A DNA stretch of 64,000 nt from Albibacterium sp035514885 (GTDB lineage Bacteria > Bacteroidota > Bacteroidia > Sphingobacteriales > Sphingobacteriaceae): positions 186,001-250,000 of the forward strand of contig NZ_DATJCH010000005.1 in assembly GCF_035514885.1 (NCBI RefSeq), written 5' to 3'. This document shows positions 27,586-35,790 of this stretch, one piece after another. Made by a program: the position numbers and the translations under genes. Within the stretch, counting starts at the first letter, position 1; every line of letters begins with the position of its first letter. The notes beneath the pieces are model-generated. The model did not search any database, was not told where the DNA came from, and was given only the letters and a program-made list of their open reading frames with translations.

Positions 27586-29496
27586 ATGAGTGATTCAATC
27601 AAACACGAGTGCGGTATAGCACTAATCCGTTTATTAAAACCTTTATCATTTTATCAAGAGAAGTATGGCACATCCCTATATGGACTAGACAAGCTGTATT
27701 TACTTATGGAAAAACAGCATAATAGGGGTCAGGATGGTGCTGGTATTGCTACAATTAAGCTTGATATCAAACCTGGACATCGATATATTAGTCGATACCG
27801 GGCATTGGGAAAGAATGCAATTTCAGAGATTTTTGCACATGTTCAAGAAAAGTTTGCTAATCTTCAGAAGACTAATCCTGAGAAACTTGCCGATAGCACT
27901 TGGTTAAAGGAGAATATGAGTTTCACAGGAGAGGTTCTAATGGGTCACTTACGATACTCTACTCAGAGTAATAACAGTTTGGAAAATTGTCATCCTTTTC
28001 TTCGTCAGAATAACTGGAAGACTAGAAATCTTGTTATCTCGGGGAATTTCAATATGACAAATGTTGATGAATTGTTAGAGCAACTTTTTGAGCTGGGTCA
28101 ACATCCTAAAGAGCAGGTAGACACAGTAACGGTATTGGAGAAGATAGGGCATTTTTTAGATACAGAGAACGATGCTTTGTTCTCTCAGTTTAAGAAAGAG
28201 GGTTATACAAATGTTGAAATAAGTGAGTTGATTGCTAAAAATCTAGATGTAGCTACGATTTTGCGACGTTCTGCAAAAACGTGGGATGGTGGATATGCGA
28301 TTAATGGAATTCTTGGACATGGAGATGCTTTTGTTATGCGTGATCCTGCAGGAATTCGTCCGGCATTTTATTACCAAGATGATGAAGTGGTTGTTGTTAC
28401 ATCTGAACGACCGGCAATTCAAACAGCTTTTAACGTTTCAATTGATGATGTTAAAGAAATTGATCCTGGACATGCTTTAATTATTAAGAAAGACGGGACT
28501 GTCTCTATTGAGCAGTTTATTGCTCCTACAGTAAAGAAAGCTTGTTCTTTTGAAAGAATATATTTCTCTCGGGGAAGTGACGCATCTATTTATAAGGAAA
28601 GAAAGATGCTCGGACAATTATTGTGTGATTCTGTTTTAGAAAAAGTAGATTACGATATTAAGAATACGGTCTTTGCTTTCATCCCTAATACGGCAGAAAT
28701 TGCATTTCAGGGCTTGCATGATGGAATTAATAGTTATGTCAGGGAATTGCAGGGCAACTGTCTTTTGCATCGTGTGGATAAAATTTCTGATGAAGAAATG
28801 AGTAATACTATTAACATCGTTCCGCGTTTTGAAAAGTTAATAATTAAAGATGCAAAATTGCGTACATTTATTACTCAGGATGCAGATAGGCAAGATATGG
28901 TAGCACATGTATATGATACAACTTATGGTGTTGTTAAGCCAGGTGTTGATACAATTGTTGCTGTAGATGATTCTATTGTAAGGGGAACAACTCTGAGACA
29001 AAGTGTATTGAAAATTTTAGATAGACTTAAGCCTAAAAAAATTGTTATAGTTTCTTCAGCTCCTCAAATTAGGTATCCTGATTGTTATGGCATTGATATG
29101 TCACGTATGGGGGAGTTTGTTGCTTTTGAAGCAGCAATCTCATTATTACGTCAGAGGAATATGGATCATATTATAGATGATGTATATCAGAAATGTTTAT
29201 TTTCTCAAGATTTGGATAAAGAAGAAGTTGTAAACTATGTGAAGGAGATTTATGAACCTTTTACTTATGATGAGATATCTAAGGAGATTGCCAGGATAAT
29301 TACACCATCAGATATTAATGCTGAAGTGGGTGTGGTTTACCAAACACTTGATAATTTACACATAGCTTGTCCCGACCATTTAGGTGATTGGTATTTCTCC
29401 GGTGATTATCCAACGCCAGGTGGAAATAAGGTAGTTAACAGAGCATATATGAATTGGATGGAAGGCAAGAATGCAAGAGCATATTTTTCTGCATAA
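27586..29496 (+). CDS. Amidophosphoribosyltransferase-like protein (PurF paralogue)
   Basis: This is a two-domain protein related to glutamine PRPP amidotransferase (PurF). The N-terminal nucleophile glutaminase has Cys9 after a likely 8-residue propeptide (MSDSIKHE), then RGQDGAG and GHLRYST. The phosphoribosyltransferase domain has the PRPP loop VAVDDSIVRGTT at about 459-470. At 636 residues it is about 130 longer than E. coli PurF. The motif that reads HNGN in PurF appears as GNFN (about residues 153-156), keeping Asn but replacing the oxyanion-hole Gly by Phe. It may be the purine enzyme or a paralogue with a different acceptor. The dCMP deaminase gene starts 12 bases later. Confidence 0.8.
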   Translation: MSDSIKHECGIALIRLLKPLSFYQEKYGTSLYGLDKLYLLMEKQHNRGQDGAGIATIKLDIKPGHRYISRYRALGKNAISEIFAHVQEKFANLQKTNPEKLADSTWLKENMSFTGEVLMGHLRYSTQSNNSLENCHPFLRQNNWKTRNLVISGNFNMTNVDELLEQLFELGQHPKEQVDTVTVLEKIGHFLDTENDALFSQFKKEGYTNVEISELIAKNLDVATILRRSAKTWDGGYAINGILGHGDAFVMRDPAGIRPAFYYQDDEVVVVTSERPAIQTAFNVSIDDVKEIDPGHALIIKKDGTVSIEQFIAPTVKKACSFERIYFSRGSDASIYKERKMLGQLLCDSVLEKVDYDIKNTVFAFIPNTAEIAFQGLHDGINSYVRELQGNCLLHRVDKISDEEMSNTINIVPRFEKLIIKDAKLRTFITQDADRQDMVAHVYDTTYGVVKPGVDTIVAVDDSIVRGTTLRQSVLKILDRLKPKKIVIVSSAPQIRYPDCYGIDMSRMGEFVAFEAAISLLRQRNMDHIIDDVYQKCLFSQDLDKEEVVNYVKEIYEPFTYDEISKEIARIITPSDINAEVGVVYQTLDNLHIACPDHLGDWYFSGDYPTPGGNKVVNRAYMNWMEGKNARAYFSA

Positions 29497-29508
29497 AGTT
29501 AGTTTTTT

Positions 29509-29958
29509 GTGAGACAGCCAAGTTTTGATGAGATATTTATGAACCTTGCAGAGGAACTCGCATTGAAATCACATTGTATTAGAGCACAAGTTGGCGCAGT
29601 TCTATCGAAGGAGACTAGAATTATTTCGATCGGCTATAATGGTCCGCCAGCAGGAACTCATAATTGCGATGAGGAATGGCCAGAAGTTGGATGTGATAAA
29701 GATAGCAAAGGGAGTTGTTCTCTTGCATTGCATGCAGAGCAAAATGCGATTCTATATGCTGTAAAGAATGGCGCAGATTTGCAAAAAGCTACTTTATATA
29801 CAACTCTTTCTCCATGTTTACCTTGCGCACGGCTAATCTTTTCAGCGGGAATTGTGCAAGTTTTTTACCGAAATTCTTATGCAGAGTATAAAGGTTTATT
29901 GGAAGATGAAGGAATTGCTTTTTTAAATCGCTTTGGAGTAGAGACGATACGCATTTAA
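29509..29958 (+). CDS. Deoxycytidylate deaminase (ComEB/dCMP deaminase family)
   Basis: This zinc-dependent deaminase converts dCMP to dUMP, feeding thymidylate synthesis. The zinc site is HAE at residues 75-77 (His ligand, Glu proton shuttle) plus Cys103 and Cys106 in SPCLPC. GYNGPPAGTHNCDE and further Cys residues at 62 and 70 are typical of the dCMP deaminase subgroup. It starts with GTG at 29509, 12 bases after the purF-like stop, so the two nucleotide genes are probably co-transcribed. Confidence 0.9.
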   Translation: MRQPSFDEIFMNLAEELALKSHCIRAQVGAVLSKETRIISIGYNGPPAGTHNCDEEWPEVGCDKDSKGSCSLALHAEQNAILYAVKNGADLQKATLYTTLSPCLPCARLIFSAGIVQVFYRNSYAEYKGLLEDEGIAFLNRFGVETIRI

Positions 29959-29987
29959 ATAGTTATTATTGATAAAAGGTAATAGTT

Positions 29988-31826
29988 ATGGGCTATAAAA
30001 GTTTGAGGCATTGTGTTGAAGATTTAGAACGAAATGGACATTTGATTCGCGTAACGGAAGAAGTTGATCCTTATCTTGAAATGGCTGCCATCCATATGCG
30101 GGTTTATGATCAACAAGGCCCTGCATTACTTTTTGAAAATGTTAAGGGTAGCTCATTTCCGGCAGTTTCTAATTTGTTTGGCACCTTAGAGCGCTCACAC
30201 TTTATGTTCCGTGATACATTAGATAATGTCAAAAGATTAGTAAGCCTTCGTTCTGATCCTTTTAGTATAGTTAAGAATCCAATTCAATCTTTTCGAGCTG
30301 TTTGTGCTGGAGTTGCAGCATTTCCGGTAAAGTCTCGATTGAGTGCGCCTATAAGTTATGCTAAAACCCAAATTAGCAATGTGCCTCAGATAGTAAATTG
30401 GCCAATGGATGGAGGATCTTTTGTGACTATGCCTCAAGTTTATACAGAGGATATTGATAAACCAGGTACAATGAATTCTAATCTTGGTATGTATAGGATT
30501 CAACTTAGTGGAAACGACTATATACAGAATCAAGAGATTGGTTTGCATTATCAGTTGCATCGAGGAATTGGTATTCACCAGACTAAAGCAAACGAATTAG
30601 GGAGGCCGTTAAAGGTGAGTATTTTTGTGGGCGGTCCGCCTTCACATGCATTGGCTGCAGTAATGCCTTTACCTGAAGGATTGTCTGAACTTACATTCGC
30701 GGGAGTTCTGGGAAATAGACACTTTCGTTATTTCTATGATAAAGAAGGGTTTTGCATCTCGGCAGATGCAGATTTTGTAATAACTGGAACTGTTTATCCC
30801 AATGAGAATAAACCAGAAGGGCCATTTGGTGACCATCTTGGATATTACAGTTTGGTTCACCCCTTTCCCTTGATGCATGTTCATAACGTTTACCATCGTA
30901 AGGATCCTATTTGGTCCTTTACAGTTGTAGGACGACCCCCCCAAGAGGATACAAGCTTTGGAGCTTTAATACATGATATTACAGGTTCAGCCATGTCAAG
31001 CGAGATAAATGGTTTGCATGCCGTAAATGCGGTGGATGCTGCCGGTGTCCATCCTTTACTATTAGCTATTGGCAGTGAACGTTATACTCCTTATTTGAAG
31101 TTGAAGCGTCCTCAGGAAATCCTGACAATTGCAAACCAGATATTAGGTACAAACCAATTGAGTCTGGCTAAGTATCTTTTTATTTCGGCATATGAAGATC
31201 AGCCGGATCTTGATATTTACGATGTGCCAAAGTTTTTTCAACATATACTCGAACGATTGGATCCAAGTCGTGATTTGCATTTTCATACTAACACATCCAT
31301 AGATACACTTGATTATTCAGGAGATGATATAAATTCTGGATCGAAAGTGGTGATTGCAGCTGCAGGTGATAAATTGCGAGATCTTATTATAGATAAACCT
31401 TCTAACTTCCCGGTTTTAAGAGGGTTTGCCAATTCTAAGTTTGTGATGCCAGGTGTTATTGCAGTTGAAACATCAGAGTTTGAAGATTATAAAACAGATG
31501 GCAAATTAATTAATGAGTATGCTTCAGCATTAGAAGAATATGATTTAAGTGGTATTGGCTTAATTGTATTATGTGATGATGCTTCCTTTACTTCTGAAAC
31601 TTTAAATAATTTTCTCTGGATAACTTTTACACGAAGTAATCCTTCGCATGATCTATACGGGGTAAGAAGTTTTATTTCCAATAAGCACTGGGGCTGTAAA
31701 GGGCCAATACTTATTGATGCTCGTAAAAAACCACATCATGCTCCTGAATTAGTGAAAGATGCGGAAGTAGAAAGTAAAATCAATCGTTTGGGAGTTAAAG
31801 GAAAATCTTTGTATGGTTTCATCTAA
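29988..31826 (+). CDS. UbiD family decarboxylase (menaquinone biosynthesis type)
   Basis: UbiD enzymes are prenylated-FMN-dependent decarboxylases acting on aromatic or unsaturated acids. Family features include RVTEEVDPYLEMAAI near the start, the central EGPFGDHLGYYS (the E-x-P-x-G-x-x-x-G region that contains catalytic residues) and SFGALIHDITGSA. At about 612 residues it matches the long menaquinone-type subgroup better than UbiD of ubiquinone synthesis (about 490). With ubiA and menG in the window, a role in the futalosine menaquinone pathway is likely. No UbiX is present here. Confidence 0.85.
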   Translation: MGYKSLRHCVEDLERNGHLIRVTEEVDPYLEMAAIHMRVYDQQGPALLFENVKGSSFPAVSNLFGTLERSHFMFRDTLDNVKRLVSLRSDPFSIVKNPIQSFRAVCAGVAAFPVKSRLSAPISYAKTQISNVPQIVNWPMDGGSFVTMPQVYTEDIDKPGTMNSNLGMYRIQLSGNDYIQNQEIGLHYQLHRGIGIHQTKANELGRPLKVSIFVGGPPSHALAAVMPLPEGLSELTFAGVLGNRHFRYFYDKEGFCISADADFVITGTVYPNENKPEGPFGDHLGYYSLVHPFPLMHVHNVYHRKDPIWSFTVVGRPPQEDTSFGALIHDITGSAMSSEINGLHAVNAVDAAGVHPLLLAIGSERYTPYLKLKRPQEILTIANQILGTNQLSLAKYLFISAYEDQPDLDIYDVPKFFQHILERLDPSRDLHFHTNTSIDTLDYSGDDINSGSKVVIAAAGDKLRDLIIDKPSNFPVLRGFANSKFVMPGVIAVETSEFEDYKTDGKLINEYASALEEYDLSGIGLIVLCDDASFTSETLNNFLWITFTRSNPSHDLYGVRSFISNKHWGCKGPILIDARKKPHHAPELVKDAEVESKINRLGVKGKSLYGFI

Positions 31827-31844
31827 CAATAAAATTTATTATTA

Positions 31845-31876
31845 TTTGGACTCATTATAGATAATGTATATCTTCG
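31845..31876 (+). promoter_or_regulatory. Promoter (TTTG, 20 bp, TATCTTCG) before the small unknown gene
   Basis: TTTG at 31845-31848 is followed after 20 bases by TATCTTCG at 31869-31876, one mismatch from TAnnTTTG. Transcription should start near 31880, which is at or after the first ATG at 31878. Confidence 0.55.
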
Positions 31877-31877
31877 C

Positions 31878-32267
31878 ATGTCTTTAAGTGCGAATTATAA
31901 TATGTGTAGAGATTTTAATTGTTTAAATGAGTTATATAAAACAGAATTTGGAGCTGTTTATCAATGTAATTTAAATAACTGTTATTGGTTGAAGTTCGCC
32001 GACGAGTGGTATCCCTTGAAAGTTTCAGATTTTCTATTCTTTAAAAAAGAAGTTGATTCAATAGATATTGTATCAATGTTGGTAGATTCCTCTAGGAATT
32101 CAGATGTGTTCATCTTACAATCATTTAGAGCAAGGTGTTGTTTCGTTTTAAACGCCCATGAAATATTACAACTTAAGGATTTGCTAAGTGCTGCCCGCTT
32201 TATGATTGAATTAAATAGTGTAATTCAAGAATGCTTAAGTTATTCTCCATCTTATTCCGTAAATTAG
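31878..32267 (+). CDS. Small conserved-looking protein of unknown function
   Basis: I do not recognise this protein with confidence; it has some resemblance to short Bacteroidota DUF6686-type proteins. It is 129 residues, soluble, with no signal peptide. The Cys-containing segment FGAVYQCNLNNCYWLKF is followed by a helical C-terminal half (AHEILQLKDLLSAARFMIELNSVIQE). The promoter box ends one base before ATG 31878, so either the mRNA is leaderless or translation starts at the in-frame ATG 31902 (MCRDFNCLNELY), giving 121 residues. It stands alone between ubiD and ferritin. Confidence 0.65.
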   Translation: MSLSANYNMCRDFNCLNELYKTEFGAVYQCNLNNCYWLKFADEWYPLKVSDFLFFKKEVDSIDIVSMLVDSSRNSDVFILQSFRARCCFVLNAHEILQLKDLLSAARFMIELNSVIQECLSYSPSYSVN

Positions 32268-32355
32268 TTTACTTAGTCACTCTTTGATTGTTTTATCTAT
32301 TAATTTAGATTGAATTTGTATTGCGAATTCTTAAACAATCTAACCCTATAATTGT

Positions 32356-32363
32356 TATTTTTG
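32356..32363 (+). promoter_or_regulatory. -7 box (TATTTTTG) of the ferritin gene
   Basis: TATTTTTG fits TAnnTTTG exactly and lies 39 bases before the ferritin ATG. The bases between could hold an iron-responsive operator, but I see no Fur-box-like inverted repeat I can defend. Confidence 0.5.
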
Positions 32364-32402
32364 AACAGTATCACGATATTGTGTTAGACAAAATATAGGA
32401 TT

Positions 32403-32930
32403 ATGAAAGACTTACTTCGCTTAAAAACTTCTTTGAAAGAAGAAATCGAAAATATATTAAATGAGCAAATCAAAGTAGAGGCTCATTCTTCGGCAATATA
32501 CTTAGCTATGTCTTCTTGGTGTGACGACCAGGGATTAGATTATAGTTCTCAATTTTTTGAAAAACAGGCTGCAGAAGAACGTGTACATATGATGAAATTT
32601 TTTAAATATGTAAATGATCGTGGAGGTCGTGCTATTTCACCAGAAATTGCTAACATTCCTAAAGATTTTGAATCTTTCCGAGCTGTGTTTGAAATGGCAC
32701 TAGAGCAGGAAATGCATGTGACTCAACAAATTAATAACATTGCCGACAAATGCATGAAGAGTAAAGATTTTGTTACCTTTCAATTTCTACAATGGTTTCT
32801 GGAAGAGCAAATTGAAGAAGAATATGTTGCCAGAAGAATTTTGGAAATATTTGATGTTATTGGAGAAGAAGGAACTGGTCGTTGGGAAATTGATAAACAC
32901 GTTCAAAAAGTGTCATATTCTGGCGAATAG
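32403..32930 (+). CDS. Non-heme ferritin (FtnA-like)
   Basis: This is a cytoplasmic iron-storage protein that oxidises Fe(II) and stores the mineral in a 24-mer shell. Ferroxidase residues are visible: Glu26 in KVEAHSSAIYLAM, Glu59 and His62 in AAEERVHMMKF, and further Glu/Gln in EMALEQEMHVT and LQWFLEEQIEEE. The 175-residue length and the absence of the bacterioferritin heme-binding Met support ferritin. It is a single-gene unit with its own -7 box and a long hairpin after the stop. The neighbouring outer-membrane protein is separated by that hairpin. Confidence 0.93.
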   Translation: MKDLLRLKTSLKEEIENILNEQIKVEAHSSAIYLAMSSWCDDQGLDYSSQFFEKQAAEERVHMMKFFKYVNDRGGRAISPEIANIPKDFESFRAVFEMALEQEMHVTQQINNIADKCMKSKDFVTFQFLQWFLEEQIEEEYVARRILEIFDVIGEEGTGRWEIDKHVQKVSYSGE

Positions 32931-32946
32931 TTTTAAATTAGAAATT

Positions 32947-32990
32947 AATAGAATAGGGTTATCATTGGAAAATGGTAACCCTATTCTATT
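32947..32990 (+). terminator. Long hairpin with GGAA tetraloop after ferritin
   Basis: A 20-bp stem pairs 32947-32966 with 32971-32990, with a single G-U/T-G position, and closes a GGAA loop, a GNRA-type tetraloop. It starts 16 bases after the ferritin stop. It lacks a T-run, so it may act as an mRNA 3' end stabiliser or factor-assisted terminator. Confidence 0.7.
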
Positions 32991-33096
32991 GTATTAACTC
33001 GGATAATGTTCTATATTTCGATAAATTAATTTATATTCTTTTTAAAGGGTTGGATTAAGCGTTGAAAGGAAAGTAACCTGATATATTGATCATTTT

Positions 33097-35790
33097 ATGC
33101 GGTTAATTTTGATTTTCACATTAATGTCTATTTCGTTTCTGGTTAATGGCCAGCAGACGATGGATGTTCGTGGAGTAGTTCAGGATTCTGCAGGTATAGG
33201 TTTGGCCGGGGTGAATGTTAGATTGATTTCTAAAACAGATAGTTTGTTGACATTCACAAATAATAACGGCCGATTCACTTTTCGAAATGTCAAATCGTAT
33301 GAATTCCGTCTCAGCTCCAGTTTATTAGGTTACCAACTGTATGATGATTATTATAAATTAGATCCTTCGAATTCAGAGCAAATCTTTGTTGTTATGGAAC
33401 CTCAAAAGAATGTTCTTGATGAAGTAGTTGTTTTTGCAGTCCCTGTTGTTATAAAAGAAGATACGATCCAATACAATGCTGCTGCTTTTAAAGTTGCTAA
33501 GGGGGCGCTTCTGGAAGAGTTATTAAAGAGGTTGCCGGGTATAGAGGTTGACAGGTCTGGTGCGGTGAGAGCTCAAGGAAGCCTTGTTTCTAGAGTAAAG
33601 GTGAATGGAGTCGATTTTTTTGGTGGAGATGTTCTAACTGCCACAAGGAATCTGCCTGCAGATATTGTTGAAAATATTCAGGTTATAGATGATTATGGAG
33701 AGCAGTCTAACTTTACCGGAATGCGTAAATCATCTTCTGAAAAAATCATTAATATTTCAATAAAAGAAGATCGGAATCAAGGTATGTTTGGTCAGTTAAC
33801 TACTGGAGTAGGAACCGATTATCGATACTTAGCAAGCGCTTCGGCCAATAGTTTTAATGATGATCGTCAATTATCAGTGTTAGGTTCCATAAATAATACG
33901 AATTCCAGCTTATTTAGCTTTGGAGACGTTAGTGGAGGTGGTCAAGAAAGTGGTCCTTCCGACCTTAGCAGTATAATAGAATTAGATGATGGTATTAATA
34001 GAACAAATTCGTTTGGATTTAATTTTAGAAATGATTTAAATCAGACTGTTAGTACATATGGAGGATATATTTATACTAATCGAAAAAATAGTACTGAAGG
34101 ATCAACCAATTTAACGAGTGTTTTTCAAAATAATACGATCAATAGTGAGGAGAATAGAAACTCGGATACTGAGAATGGTCGACATAGTTTAATATGGAAT
34201 TTTGAATCCAATGCTAGTAGTAGGACTTACTTTAAAGTAAGTCCTACTCTATCTTATTATTCTACCAATGGCTTATCTTCAAGTACCAGTACAATAAATA
34301 ATCGATATTTAAGTACACATCGTTCTTTGGATTCTGAAAATGATGTTTTTTCTCCAGATGGAGATATCAGTTTGATATTGAACCATAGATTTAAAAAGGA
34401 AGGCCGGAAGTTTAGTATAAATGTCTTAAGTACTATTTCGGGAAATGAAAAGAAGGATCGAATTAATGAGTATCGTACTAACATAGATTCTAGCATTATT
34501 AATCCTATGGAGAGCAGAGAGCAACTACAACAACTTTTGTTAAATGATCAAAGTCTCTTTAATATTCATGTACTTGGTTCTTATGTAGAGCCTATTAATA
34601 ATAAAAGTTTTATTGAGTTGAATTATGAGCATAATTATGTGTCAAATAAGAATAAGCATGAAACGTTTAGTACAGGCAATTTGCAGTCTAGTTCATTGGA
34701 AGTTGATTCCACTTATATGAAGTATGCCTATCAGTTTCAAAGTAATCAAATTGGTTTTAATTATCAGTATAATGATGAACAGACAAGTTATACAATAGGC
34801 TTTGGGTTACAACCTACAAATATTGTTGGATATACATTGAATCGCGATATCTCTACGAATAAGAAATTTATCAACTTTGTGCCAAGTGCGCGTTTCGCTT
34901 ATAAAATTAATAAGTTCAGTAATCTCTCGATTACCTATTTGGGTCGGAATAATCAACCAGATTTTTCTCAAATTCAACCCATTCGAGATTTATCAAATAT
35001 CCAGAACTTAGTTATTGGTAATCCTAACTTAGAAAGCGAATTCATAAACAATGTTAGTCTTCAATTCAGGAACTTCAATCTTAGATCGGGAAACACTTTT
35101 TTTAGTAATCTGTCCTTTCAGAATATTAGGAATAAAATTGTTACGAATCGAGTTTCACTTAATAATAGTACCCGTCAGGAAACTAGTTTTTTAAATACAT
35201 CAGGTTATTTTGATGCAAATGCATACTATCTTTATTCATTATCAATGATAGAGCAGGTTTTAAATATTAATATAAGTGGATCAGCAAATTATAGTAACAA
35301 TATATCTTTTATAAACTTCAGGAAAAATAGTGGCCGCTATCTAGTATATACTCAGGCGGCTGATATTTCATATACCTTAGAAGACTGGTTGGATCTTGGA
35401 TTAAGAAGTTCTTTTACACTGAACCAAACCAGAAATACTTTATCTTCAATGATAGATAATGATGCCTATACCTGGACTTTTGGCTTAGGTGGTAAAACCT
35501 ATTATAAAGAATGGGCGCTTAGTTTCGATATATCTCAACGCATAAATAATGGATTTAGCGATTTTATTAGCGCAAATCCAACTTTATTAAATGTTTATAT
35601 TGAACATTCATTTTTAAAAAATAAGAGAGGAACTTTTCGTATTCAAGGTTATGATCTATTTAATGAAAATACGGGTGTTACTCATGAGGTTATGGGAAAT
35701 GATATCTATCAAACACGGAATAATCGCTTAGGACGTTATTTTTTAGTCTCACTTAATTTTAGAATACAAAAATTTCCAAATATGAAATGA
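33097..35790 (+). CDS. Outer membrane beta-barrel protein with carboxypeptidase-regulatory-like N-terminal domain
   Basis: A signal peptide (MRLILIFTLMSISFLVNG) is cut before QQTMDVRGVVQDSAGIGLAGVNVRL, a carboxypeptidase-regulatory-like domain of about 85 residues. A plug-like region follows (LLEELLKRLPGIEVDRSG, VKVNGVDFFGGD), then about 650 residues of beta-barrel rich in Asn, Ser and Tyr. This is the architecture of the Bacteroidota outer-membrane beta-barrel family related to TonB-dependent receptors. I see no TonB box and no SusD partner. Its ligand is unknown. The gene carries a 30-nt perfect palindrome at 34219-34248 and its stop overlaps the next start (ATGA). Confidence 0.82.
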   Translation: MRLILIFTLMSISFLVNGQQTMDVRGVVQDSAGIGLAGVNVRLISKTDSLLTFTNNNGRFTFRNVKSYEFRLSSSLLGYQLYDDYYKLDPSNSEQIFVVMEPQKNVLDEVVVFAVPVVIKEDTIQYNAAAFKVAKGALLEELLKRLPGIEVDRSGAVRAQGSLVSRVKVNGVDFFGGDVLTATRNLPADIVENIQVIDDYGEQSNFTGMRKSSSEKIINISIKEDRNQGMFGQLTTGVGTDYRYLASASANSFNDDRQLSVLGSINNTNSSLFSFGDVSGGGQESGPSDLSSIIELDDGINRTNSFGFNFRNDLNQTVSTYGGYIYTNRKNSTEGSTNLTSVFQNNTINSEENRNSDTENGRHSLIWNFESNASSRTYFKVSPTLSYYSTNGLSSSTSTINNRYLSTHRSLDSENDVFSPDGDISLILNHRFKKEGRKFSINVLSTISGNEKKDRINEYRTNIDSSIINPMESREQLQQLLLNDQSLFNIHVLGSYVEPINNKSFIELNYEHNYVSNKNKHETFSTGNLQSSSLEVDSTYMKYAYQFQSNQIGFNYQYNDEQTSYTIGFGLQPTNIVGYTLNRDISTNKKFINFVPSARFAYKINKFSNLSITYLGRNNQPDFSQIQPIRDLSNIQNLVIGNPNLESEFINNVSLQFRNFNLRSGNTFFSNLSFQNIRNKIVTNRVSLNNSTRQETSFLNTSGYFDANAYYLYSLSMIEQVLNINISGSANYSNNISFINFRKNSGRYLVYTQAADISYTLEDWLDLGLRSSFTLNQTRNTLSSMIDNDAYTWTFGLGGKTYYKEWALSFDISQRINNGFSDFISANPTLLNVYIEHSFLKNKRGTFRIQGYDLFNENTGVTHEVMGNDIYQTRNNRLGRYFLVSLNFRIQKFPNMK
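34219..34248. repeat. 30-nt perfect palindrome inside the outer-membrane protein gene
   Basis: The left half reads AGTAGGACTTACTTT and the right half is its exact reverse complement, with no spacer. It codes for SRTYFKVSPT plus flanks in the barrel region. Two-fold symmetry over 15 bp per arm is very unlikely by chance in this composition. Confidence 0.85.

Noticed and set aside
30237..30578. 113-residue minus-strand open frame
   Set aside because: It is antisense to ubiD, with biased composition and no family likeness.
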